From assembly GCA_050951465.1 (NCBI GenBank), contig JBMNJC010000007.1, forward strand, positions 1 through 49,814: a stretch of DNA of 49,814 bases. Direction: 5' to 3'. This document shows positions 18,321 to 26,352 of this stretch, piece after piece. This DNA comes from JAAZHD01 sp012510895. GTDB taxonomy: Bacteria > Bacillota > Clostridia > Caldicoprobacterales > DTU083. The position numbers were made by a program, and so were the translations under genes. The notes beneath the pieces are model-generated. The model searched no databases. It was not told where the DNA came from and saw nothing but the letters and a program-made list of their open reading frames with translations. How positions within the stretch are numbered: the stretch's first letter is position 1; the number at the start of each line of letters is the position of its first letter.

Positions 18321-18440
18321 GTATATCCAGTCAAACCGCTTCATGATAAGGCACTCAGTCTTTACTATGGAGTGATCACTATGACTCAGTGTTTGCAGCA
18401 GGCAATAGGGACCATGATTCTAACAAGCCACTTACTATAG
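18321..18440 (+). pseudogene. Ghost fragment of a GH20 N-terminal domain
   Basis: An in-frame stretch ending at TAG 18438-18440 contains L-S-L-Y-Y-G-V-I-T followed by T-Q-C-L. This closely matches L-G-L-Y-Y-G-A-I-T / K-Q-C-L of the GH20b domain in the enzyme at 6016. It is too short to fold alone and has no start site; it is a remnant of a lost hexosaminidase between the two ceramidase-family genes. Confidence 0.6.
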
Positions 18441-18446
18441 TGGCTT
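18425..18446 (+). terminator. Stem-loop after ceramidase-family paralogue 2
   Basis: AAGCCACT pairs with AGTGGCTT around a 6-base loop. Only a weak T-rich tail follows, so termination is possible but not certain. Confidence 0.4.
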
Positions 18447-18541
18447 TCTGGGTTTATGCTGATTTTGACTGCAGAAGCCATTAATAATAAGTTTGACCTG
18501 AGTATGTGCATATAAAAAGATATTTTAAAGGAGATGTTGAC

Positions 18542-19903
18542 ATGGAAAAATCATTTATCAAGGCAGGCTTTGCAAAGGTAGATATTACACCGCCATTGGG
18601 AGTATGTATGGCAGGTTATTTCCGCAGGCGCGAAGCAGTGGGCATACTGGATCCCTTATATGCTTCAGCAGTTGCTGTTTCTGATGATCAGGATGATATA
18701 AAGTGGATTCTGATCAGCTGTGACCTGATCGGTCTGGATACTGAATATGCGAATGCAGCCAGAAAGTTAATCGGTGAAAGGCTGGGCTTGTCAGCAGAGC
18801 AGGTTATGATTCATTCCACCCATACACATACAGGGCCTTATGTAAAGAGGGTTGAAGACAGGGAAAAGGCTAAACATATGGGCGGCCAGGACGATGCGTA
18901 TATGGAAATGCTCATCAGAAAAATTGCTGATACAGCCCAGATGGCATCTGACAATCTGAAATACTGCACTATGGACATCGGATATGGAAAAGAAGAAAGT
19001 ATTTCCTTTATCAGACGATTCCGCATGAAAGACGGAAGCATCACAACCAATCCGGGCAGAGGGAACCCGGACATTGTTGAGCCCATTGGGGAAATAGATC
19101 CTGTTGTAGGAGTAGTAAGATTCAAATATCTGGATGGCAGCGGGGAATTGTTAGTGGTTAATTTTACTCTGCATCCTGATATGACAAGCGGAAGCTGTTA
19201 TTCGGCAGATTACCCCGGACATTTGAGGGGGACGGTTCAAAAACAGCTTCCTGATTGTGAAGTTTTGTATATCAACGGAGCAGCAGGTGATATAAATCAT
19301 ATAGATGCAATGCATCCGGAAAATAATACTGTCAGTGGATATGAGTTTGCAAAAAAAGTTGGAAGCATTTTGGCTGCAGAAGTTATAAAGGTATACAATA
19401 GATTAAAGGCTCCTGAAACTGATGAAAACAACCATAATATCCGTTTCGGCCGAAAAATTGTGGACGTTCCGCTAAGAAAAATCAGTGATGAAGAGGTGGA
19501 ACAAGCGCATAAAGATATACAATCTTTTTATGCCGGCACCTGGTCGGTTAAAGGAGCGGGGATGGCCAGCATAGCCGCAATATCAAAAGCTTTTCAAACT
19601 GTCAGCATACATAAGCTGGGCAGCTTCCTGCCTATGGAGATCCAGGTGGTAGCATTGGATGAGCTTGCTTATGTAGGGCTGCCGGGAGAGGTTTTCTCGC
19701 ATATAGGCAGAAGAATTAAGGAAGCTTCACCATTTGCCAATACATTTATTTCCTCAGTAACTAATGGATCTCATGGATATTTCCCCACTAAAACAGCATT
19801 CCAGGAAGGCGGGTATGAAGCAAAGAACAATCCCTTTACGGAAGAATTAGAGGATATACTGGTTAATAATGCCTTAGAGCTGCTAAAAAGTCTCAAAAAG
19901 TAA
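18542..19903 (+). CDS. Neutral-ceramidase-family protein (paralogue 3), lacks catalytic Ser
   Basis: The frame opens at 18506, but the ATG at 18542 has AAAGGAG at the right distance, giving 453 residues. It is closest to paralogue 1: D-I-T-P-P-L-G-V, H94-T-H96-T-G-P, H211, L-P-G-E383 and G-Y-F-P-T. The nucleophile loop is G-D250-I-N252-H253, again without the ceramidase Ser. It probably retains a complete zinc site. A putative cytoplasmic metal-dependent amidase or deacylase, substrate unknown. A strong hairpin follows the stop codon. Confidence 0.85.
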   Translation: MEKSFIKAGFAKVDITPPLGVCMAGYFRRREAVGILDPLYASAVAVSDDQDDIKWILISCDLIGLDTEYANAARKLIGERLGLSAEQVMIHSTHTHTGPYVKRVEDREKAKHMGGQDDAYMEMLIRKIADTAQMASDNLKYCTMDIGYGKEESISFIRRFRMKDGSITTNPGRGNPDIVEPIGEIDPVVGVVRFKYLDGSGELLVVNFTLHPDMTSGSCYSADYPGHLRGTVQKQLPDCEVLYINGAAGDINHIDAMHPENNTVSGYEFAKKVGSILAAEVIKVYNRLKAPETDENNHNIRFGRKIVDVPLRKISDEEVEQAHKDIQSFYAGTWSVKGAGMASIAAISKAFQTVSIHKLGSFLPMEIQVVALDELAYVGLPGEVFSHIGRRIKEASPFANTFISSVTNGSHGYFPTKTAFQEGGYEAKNNPFTEELEDILVNNALELLKSLKK

Positions 19904-19988
19904 AATTCCCGTCTCAGTTCTTCAATAAATAACAAATATATTTTATATGTTATTTTCAGGCTGTGAGCAGGGAAAGGATAAGCAATTT

Positions 19989-20043
19989 ATCATCGCATTG
20001 CACTGTATGATGTCTGAAAGCATACATATGGCAATGCGATGAT
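19989..20043 (+). terminator. Large nested stem-loop after paralogue 3
   Basis: A perfect 13-bp outer stem (ATCATCGCATTGC at 19989-20001 with its complement at 20031-20043) encloses an inner stem TGTATG/CATACA. The tail is only moderately T-rich. Likely transcription end of the 15046-19903 gene group; no protein-coding content. Confidence 0.6.
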
Positions 20044-20113
20044 TCTGTATTTATACTGTTTGTTAAAAAGGTTGAGATTCATATTAAAATATTTTTATAA
20101 ATAGGAGAAGAAA

Positions 20114-21523
20114 ATGAAAAATAAAATATTTGACTCCAATATTACGGTTTCAAAGGCCGAGGATCTCAGAATGATTTCCATTGCCCGGTTCTATGTACCT
20201 GTGGTTTTTGCCAATTTTATTGCAAGCTTCATTTATCCTATTTTCAGCTCCGGAATATCAAAGTTCCCTGATGTACACGAATCCCTTGCAGCATTTTCTG
20301 TCTCGAGAAGCCTGTACTTTGTATTTGCATCTCTGATACTTGTATTAAGCCAAACGGTAGTGGCACTGGTAAAGGATGATCATTCATACAAGTTAATGAA
20401 AAAATTTATTTTCTCCATTCTGGTAATTTCCTTTGGAGTTTTTGTAATAGTGGGGGCTACACCGCTCAGCAGACTGGTCTTCAGAGATATGATGGGTGTG
20501 GAGGATAAGTTTATGGCCCATACCCGGCGCAGCTTTTTAATATTTTCGTTGATGACCATATTATCCGGGCTCAATTTATCACTTCAGGGTTTAACCATAA
20601 TTACAAAGCGCACAATGAATATTCTGTATGCCATGATTGCACAAATAGCAGTTGTTTACTTATCCCTCTTAGGTTTGTCAAAGCTTCTGATATTTGACGG
20701 GGCCTCTTCTGCTACTATAAGTTATATTATAGGCACAGCTGCTTCGGTTGCTGTATTGTACTTTTTAACATACAGGCATTTCAGAGAAACTTTAAGTGCA
20801 TCAGTTGTTTTACAGGAGGATATTGACAAGGATAAAGCGGCTCCGCTCAGCGTCAAATCTATTTTACTGTTTTATCTTCCTCTGGTATTTGGAATGATTA
20901 TTTCCAACAATGTTATAACCTTTATTAATGCTGCACTGACCAGAAGCCATGATGCAGTGCTCTTTGTAGGCGCTTTTGATATAGGATGGAGTGTGGCCTG
21001 GCTTGCCCTGGGCTGTGTTCAGGCTGCTCATCAGGTTCCCCTGGTTTATTTGCGAAGGGGAGAAACCAATACATATAAAAAGACAGCTCAATTTCTGCTT
21101 GTTCTCGGTTTAATATGCTCTCTGGCTATTGCCGTGCTTGGTTTCACGCCGGCAGGCTCATTCGTCCTTATATCGCTGATGGGCATACCACATGATGTAA
21201 GCGAGCAGGTAATTGGGCTATTAAAAGCATTAACCCTTCTGCCTCTCTTACAGGTAATAAGGCAGTATTTCTGGGGTGTGCTTATGGCCCATAAAGATAC
21301 CGGCCCGGTAACCTGGGGCAAGGTTATACATTTATTGACCATCATATTATTTATTCAGCAAGGGTCATACCTGAAATTTAATAATCCGGCTGCTGCCATA
21401 GGAATAGGAATGCTTATTGCTGAGTTTGTTGAAATCATTTATTTCCTTATAAGAACAAAAAAATATTTCAGATTTGAGCAGGAAACAGGGATATATAAAG
21501 AGAAAGAAACACTTGGCAATTAA
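20114..21523 (+). CDS. MATE/MOP-superfamily-like membrane protein
   Basis: 469 residues, GGAGAAG ribosome binding site. About twelve hydrophobic segments spread along the whole length in a two-halves arrangement, with charged linkers near residues 230-250, fit the MOP flippase/MATE exporter fold. Only distantly like the clearer MATE protein at 41247. Role inferred: export or flipping of a lipid-linked or small product. No specific substrate can be assigned. It lies between a terminator-like hairpin and a GH20 gene 54 bases downstream. Confidence 0.65.
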   Translation: MKNKIFDSNITVSKAEDLRMISIARFYVPVVFANFIASFIYPIFSSGISKFPDVHESLAAFSVSRSLYFVFASLILVLSQTVVALVKDDHSYKLMKKFIFSILVISFGVFVIVGATPLSRLVFRDMMGVEDKFMAHTRRSFLIFSLMTILSGLNLSLQGLTIITKRTMNILYAMIAQIAVVYLSLLGLSKLLIFDGASSATISYIIGTAASVAVLYFLTYRHFRETLSASVVLQEDIDKDKAAPLSVKSILLFYLPLVFGMIISNNVITFINAALTRSHDAVLFVGAFDIGWSVAWLALGCVQAAHQVPLVYLRRGETNTYKKTAQFLLVLGLICSLAIAVLGFTPAGSFVLISLMGIPHDVSEQVIGLLKALTLLPLLQVIRQYFWGVLMAHKDTGPVTWGKVIHLLTIILFIQQGSYLKFNNPAAAIGIGMLIAEFVEIIYFLIRTKKYFRFEQETGIYKEKETLGN

Positions 21524-21577
21524 GCCGGAGTTGTTTCTTTAATTAATATTTTGATAATACGCAAGGAGGTCGACATC

Positions 21578-23071
21578 ATGATAAGCAATAGAATAAAAGA
21601 CAGGTATAAAAGGATTATTCCGATGCCTAAAAAAGCTGTATTAAACGAAGAACTGATAGAGCTTGGCAGTGATTGGTCAGTTGAAGCTGATGCCTGTTTG
21701 GATAAAATTGCTTTGAAGTGGGTTGACAGCTTTAAATTGTCTGCTCAAAAAAACGGCAAAACTATCAGCCTGAATGTTAACACTGATTTAGAAGATGAGG
21801 AGTATAAAATTGAAATAAGCACAAATAAAGTGCTTATTCAAGGGGGCAGCAAGACAGCTGTCGAACACGCGTTTAAGACAATGTGGCAGCTGTCTCCTGA
21901 AGGGAAGATGCCCACAGGGATTATAGAAGACAGGCCGCTGCTTAAGATGCGGGGTTTCCATATTAACTTTGACAGTTTCAGGCAGATGGATATAAAGGAA
22001 GCCTTATATGCTTTGAAAACCGCTGCTGACATGAAACTTAACACCGTGCTCTTTGAATATGGCAACCGGTTTCCATACAGGGAACATGAAGGGATCAAGG
22101 TCAATACAACCTTGACAAGAGATAATGTCAGACAGCTTACAGACACAGCAAGAGAGCTTGGAATGACAGTAATACCTCTTCAGCAGACCATAGCCCATCT
22201 GGAATATCTGCTTCAACATGATAAGTATGCATCCTTAAGAGAAAACAACACTTCTATAAGTCAAATTTGCCCGCTCAATACCAATGCTTTTGAAACAATC
22301 AAGGGTATGCTTGACGATATGATTGAGGCTCATCCCGGTATAAAATATATACATATTGGAGGGGATGAGGCCAGAAGTCTTGGTCAGTGCCCGAAATGCA
22401 GAGAAAAGGTGGAAAAACTAGGAGTAAGCAAGCTTTATATTGACTATATAAATTCTGTCAGCGATTGGGTTTGTGCCAAAGGCTTAACCCCGATTGTATG
22501 GGACGATATGATATGTGCCCATCCTGAAGCTGTGGAGATTCTTGATAAGCGAATTACAATTCTTTATTGGGATTATTGGACAGTCAGGAAACAAAGTCCA
22601 TATTTCATTGCAAGGTATGATAGGAAAGGCCAGCCTGTAACCACTTACGATTCTGGTTGGGATGATAAGTGGAATGACGAGCTTTATGATTTGGAAAGAA
22701 AAATTATGAGTGATTTTGCTACAGGCGTGCCTCTGGAGGAAAGTCTGGGCAAAAATTTCATGGAGCTTTATGGTCCATATCTGGGAGACGGGTTTCCGAA
22801 AAGGATAAAAGGATTTCCGTATATTGAATTTTATAAGGACAAAGGCTTTAAGGTAATTGGAGGGCCCACATCTTTGGGCAATGGAGATGATTATCACAGC
22901 CTTCCCAATTACTGGAGGTTTATCCCAAACATCAGGACTGTATGTGAAAGATCCATAGAGGCCGGAGCGGAAGGTGTAATAACTACAGCCTGGTACAACT
23001 ATCATCCGTCAATGTTTCATCTGGGGATAGGGGCAACGGCTCAGTTTTCCTGGGGTTTGCCGACAAAATAA
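21578..23071 (+). CDS. GH20-like beta-N-acetylhexosaminidase
   Basis: 497 residues from the ATG at 21578, preceded by an ideal AAGGAGGT; the longer frame to 21551 includes this site and is rejected. Residues about 35-110 are the GH20b-like domain, the rest the barrel. H-I-G-G-D263-E264 is the catalytic pair, with nearby C-P-K-C that may bind a structural metal, and a C-terminal T-A-W-Y-N-Y Trp for the acetamido pocket. It is shorter than the enzyme at 6016 and lacks its helical tail. Cytoplasmic by absence of a signal peptide. Likely releases terminal N-acetylhexosamines. Confidence 0.85.
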   Translation: MISNRIKDRYKRIIPMPKKAVLNEELIELGSDWSVEADACLDKIALKWVDSFKLSAQKNGKTISLNVNTDLEDEEYKIEISTNKVLIQGGSKTAVEHAFKTMWQLSPEGKMPTGIIEDRPLLKMRGFHINFDSFRQMDIKEALYALKTAADMKLNTVLFEYGNRFPYREHEGIKVNTTLTRDNVRQLTDTARELGMTVIPLQQTIAHLEYLLQHDKYASLRENNTSISQICPLNTNAFETIKGMLDDMIEAHPGIKYIHIGGDEARSLGQCPKCREKVEKLGVSKLYIDYINSVSDWVCAKGLTPIVWDDMICAHPEAVEILDKRITILYWDYWTVRKQSPYFIARYDRKGQPVTTYDSGWDDKWNDELYDLERKIMSDFATGVPLEESLGKNFMELYGPYLGDGFPKRIKGFPYIEFYKDKGFKVIGGPTSLGNGDDYHSLPNYWRFIPNIRTVCERSIEAGAEGVITTAWYNYHPSMFHLGIGATAQFSWGLPTK

Positions 23072-23083
23072 GCTGACAATTGT

Positions 23084-23097
23084 CTGGCCTTTGCCAG
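23084..23097 (+). promoter_or_regulatory. Small stem-loop after the GH20-like gene
   Basis: CTGGC and GCCAG pair around CTTT, without a T tract. Possibly a message-stability hairpin between two genes. Confidence 0.3.
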
Positions 23098-23164
23098 GCA
23101 GGTTCAAGTGTTAATGATCATATCTGCAGTGAATAAATAGTATAAAATGAAAGGGAGACTTTGA

Positions 23165-23995
23165 ATGATCTATGATTGCCATATTCACATGATGAGGGAG
23201 GAAAACCAGCATATAGCCTCAAAAGATGAGATGCTGGAACATGGAATAGGGGGAGGACTTTTAATTTCATGCCCTCCTGACAGTTTTTCCATATTTTATG
23301 GCGATGCTTTTCCTGCGGAAAAACGGCTGGATATGCTTCTTGAGGCTGTTAACAGGGTTCCCATCCTTTATCCGCTTTTTTGGATTGATCCAACTGAAAA
23401 AGACTGTATTAAGCAGGCAGAAGCCGCAATTAGAATGGGTGTTGATGGTTTTAAGGTAATCTGCACTCATTTTTATCCCGGCGATGTACGCATGATAGAG
23501 TTTGCAAAGTTCTGTGCGGAAAACAATAAACCGATATTTTTTCATTCAGGCATCTTATATGACGGAAAAGTTTCATCTAAATATAACAGGCCTGTTGGAT
23601 TTGAGGATCTTATAAGTGTTAACGGGTTAAGGTTCTCCCTAGCGCATATCTCCTGGCCCTGGTGTGATGAATGCATTGCACTTTTTGGCAAAATCAGAAA
23701 TGCATCTTCGAGAAATGAAGATTTTAAGGTAGATATGTATATAGATATCACAAGGGGAACGCCTCCTGCATATCGCCGGGACGCACTTTATAAACTCTTC
23801 AGCTTTACCGGATTTGATACAACAAAGGTTATGTTCGGTTCAGATTCTCGTTATAATGATTATGTTCCTGAAAGAGTTATTAAAGGACATGTGGAAATCG
23901 ATGACGAGATTATGCGTGATTTTGGGATGAACGATGAGCAGCGCGAAAACATATTCAAAAACAATCTGCTCAGATTCATTGGGAAGATGGATTAA
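23165..23995 (+). CDS. Amidohydrolase family 2 (TIM-barrel metal-dependent hydrolase)
   Basis: 276 residues, start after AAAGGGAG. Metal motifs of the amidohydrolase_2 group: D-C-H-I-H near the N-terminus (residues 4-8), F-F-H-S-G near 126, A-H-I-S-W near 160 and G-S-D-S-R near 236, the last supplying the catalytic Asp. The family performs decarboxylations and amide or lactone hydrolysis. A second family member lies at 33667. In this locus, hydrolysis of a sugar lactone or N-acyl amide is plausible but not shown. Followed at 27 bases by the M20 peptidase. Confidence 0.85.
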   Translation: MIYDCHIHMMREENQHIASKDEMLEHGIGGGLLISCPPDSFSIFYGDAFPAEKRLDMLLEAVNRVPILYPLFWIDPTEKDCIKQAEAAIRMGVDGFKVICTHFYPGDVRMIEFAKFCAENNKPIFFHSGILYDGKVSSKYNRPVGFEDLISVNGLRFSLAHISWPWCDECIALFGKIRNASSRNEDFKVDMYIDITRGTPPAYRRDALYKLFSFTGFDTTKVMFGSDSRYNDYVPERVIKGHVEIDDEIMRDFGMNDEQRENIFKNNLLRFIGKMD

Positions 23996-24022
23996 TAGTT
24001 TTTCTTAAAGGAGCTTTACTTC

Positions 24023-25192
24023 ATGAGAAAAAAAGAAAACAGAATTCACAGCGGCAATGCTTTACTCAAAAAAATTTACGATTATATAGATAATGAATAT
24101 GAATCGATCTGCAATCTTGCAATGGATATCAGCAAAATTCCCTCCATGACAGGCAATGAAGCCCGGAAGGCTGATTTCATCTTAAACAAACTTAGGGAAC
24201 TTGATTGCGAAGGTTCATATATTGATGAAGCGGGTAATGTAATATATATATACAATCCAAACGAAAGGAATCTGAATTCCGTTACAGTATTTGCAGCTCA
24301 TATAGATACTGTCTTTAAGGACTTATGGGATATTAATACCGTAATCAGGGACGGCAGGATATATGCTCCGTCTATTCTTGACAACTCCATTAATATTGCC
24401 GGACAGATATACTGCATTAAAATTTTAAAGGCTATTAATATCGATATAAATAAGCCCATATTATTTGCTTTTAATGTTGGAGAAGAGGGGCTTGGAAATC
24501 TGAAGGGCATAAGACATATTGTGGATAAATATAAGGACAGTATAAAAGAGGTAATAGCACTTGATCTGGGGTATCAATCCATTGTAGACACTGCTGTGGG
24601 ATCTAAGCGATATGCAGTAAAAATAAAAACAGAAGGCGGTCACAGTTGGGGTGACTTTGGGAATAAAAGTGCAGTGTTTTATGCATCCAGGATAATAAAT
24701 GATATTTACAGCATAAAAGTGCCGGATGAACCCAAAACTACCTATAATGTGGGCATTATTAAAGGGGGAACCTCTGTTAATACCATTCCGGAAGATGCAG
24801 AGATTGCAGTGGATTTACGCTCTGTGGATCAAGCATGCCTGGATAGGCTGAACAAGGAATTCTTGCGAATAATAGATGATTATGACTCGCAAAATGTTAA
24901 AATATCAATTCAAAATATAGGGGAAAGACCTTGTGGCAGCACTTCCCACGACAGCCCGTTGATTAAAAGGATAATTCAAACCAGACGCGATTTTGGCATG
25001 GAAGCAAATTTCAGGGCTTCCAGCACAGACGCCAATTATCCCATTGGACTGGGCATCCCTTCAATTTCATTCGGAGTAGGGGAAGGCAGAGGGGTTCACA
25101 CCCAGGATGAATACCTGATAATCGATTCAGCAAAAACAGGCATGAAACATCTTATGAATTTTATTCTAAGGATAATTGAGGAGGATATATAA
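24023..25192 (+). CDS. M20-family metallopeptidase / deacylase
   Basis: 389 residues, AAAGGAG before the ATG. Di-zinc site motifs in order: A-H-I-D-T (near residue 93), L-D-N-S (near 120), G-E-E-G (near 154) and H-T-Q-D (near 363), with the dimerisation insert starting at G-G-H-S-W-G. Relatives include tripeptidase PepT, N-acyl amino acid deacylases and N-acetyl-peptide hydrolases. In a glycan locus, cleavage of a peptide or N-acyl amino acid attached to the sugar is possible. Its stop overlaps the next start (TAATG), giving translational coupling to the dehydrogenase. Confidence 0.88.
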   Translation: MRKKENRIHSGNALLKKIYDYIDNEYESICNLAMDISKIPSMTGNEARKADFILNKLRELDCEGSYIDEAGNVIYIYNPNERNLNSVTVFAAHIDTVFKDLWDINTVIRDGRIYAPSILDNSINIAGQIYCIKILKAINIDINKPILFAFNVGEEGLGNLKGIRHIVDKYKDSIKEVIALDLGYQSIVDTAVGSKRYAVKIKTEGGHSWGDFGNKSAVFYASRIINDIYSIKVPDEPKTTYNVGIIKGGTSVNTIPEDAEIAVDLRSVDQACLDRLNKEFLRIIDDYDSQNVKISIQNIGERPCGSTSHDSPLIKRIIQTRRDFGMEANFRASSTDANYPIGLGIPSISFGVGEGRGVHTQDEYLIIDSAKTGMKHLMNFILRIIEEDI

Positions 25193-26289
25193 TGAGAAAG
25201 ATTAACGCAGCCGTATTAGGATGCGGAGGAATGGGATTTACCATTATCAATAATATTAAACCTTCTCCATATATTGGGGAGATAACAGGATATGATATAA
25301 ATACAGAAAGATTAAAGACGGCCAGGGAAAGGTTTGGGGTAAAGGTAACAGATAATATAGAGGATATATGGAAGGATAAGAGCATTGAGCTTGTATATAT
25401 TGCCGCTCCAAACTACTACCATGTACCCCTTGCTGTTGATGCTTTAAAATCGGGAAAGGCTGTCATGACAGAAAAGCCCATGGGCATAAATCATGAACAG
25501 ATAGATGAAATTTTAAAGGTGCAGAAAGAAACCGGAGGTTTTCTCCAGGTTGGTCTGGAGTGCAGAAATTATTCCAGGCTCTATTGCAGAATAAAAGAGT
25601 TCATTGATAGAGGCGAAATCGGGCAGCTTGTTAATGTACATTTTACTTACAGCAATCCTCCTTTTCCAAAAGACAAAGCAACTATATGGAGAGTCAGGAA
25701 GGATATATCCGGCAGCATGTGCCTTGAAAAACTATGTCATTATATAGATCTGGTCAGATGGTGGAACGGTTCGAGGGTTAACCGCTACATGGCAGTTAAA
25801 GCCAGGAACGTAATACCCTATTATGAGATAGCTGATAATTTTCATGTAAGCTACAGTTTCGAAAACGGAACCATAAGCCATTTGTATTTTAATGCAACAG
25901 CTTCCCATGGCGGTGATTATAAGCTTCCTGAGAAAGATACTGATCTCTTCGATCAGGACAGGATGGGGCATAAGCTTAATTATGTACTGGTCGGAACCGA
26001 GGGAGCTATTGAGGCAGATGTATTTCAGCGGGAACTTCGGCTTTTCCATCATGCAGGCAAACCGGGCTTTCAGCATGCAGAGAAAATAGTATATGTTGAA
26101 AACTGGACAAAAGAACAGGATCATGAGTATTTCCATAACACAAGGGCTCAGAACCTGGATATTGCAAGAAGAGTGGCCGAAGGGCTGGGACCTGCTATAG
26201 AACCTTGGGATGCAGCAGAAACCATGAGGCTGTGCCTTGAGTTTGAAGAAGCTGCTGAAAGAGGCGGCTGGGAAATAGTTGCCAGGTAG
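25192..26289 (+). CDS. Gfo/Idh/MocA family oxidoreductase
   Basis: 365 residues, ATG overlapping the previous stop codon and preceded by GAGGA. N-terminal Rossmann G-C-G-G-M-G (residues 10-15), T-E-K-P-M-G with the catalytic Lys (near 96), and a long C-terminal substrate domain with L-C-H-Y-I-D (near 181) in the active-site His-Asp position. NAD(P)-dependent oxidation of a sugar or cyclitol. Only low similarity to the dehydrogenase at 3560, so they probably act on different intermediates. Confidence 0.9.
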   Translation: MRKINAAVLGCGGMGFTIINNIKPSPYIGEITGYDINTERLKTARERFGVKVTDNIEDIWKDKSIELVYIAAPNYYHVPLAVDALKSGKAVMTEKPMGINHEQIDEILKVQKETGGFLQVGLECRNYSRLYCRIKEFIDRGEIGQLVNVHFTYSNPPFPKDKATIWRVRKDISGSMCLEKLCHYIDLVRWWNGSRVNRYMAVKARNVIPYYEIADNFHVSYSFENGTISHLYFNATASHGGDYKLPEKDTDLFDQDRMGHKLNYVLVGTEGAIEADVFQRELRLFHHAGKPGFQHAEKIVYVENWTKEQDHEYFHNTRAQNLDIARRVAEGLGPAIEPWDAAETMRLCLEFEEAAERGGWEIVAR

Positions 26290-26352
26290 CTTTGGCAGAA
26301 GCAGCTTTTAGACAGAATTCGGATTCGTAAATAGGAAAGGAGTGTGACAAAA

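Noticed and set aside
22484..23005. 173-residue minus-strand frame
   Set aside because: Shadow of the GH20 gene at 21578 with no start signals.
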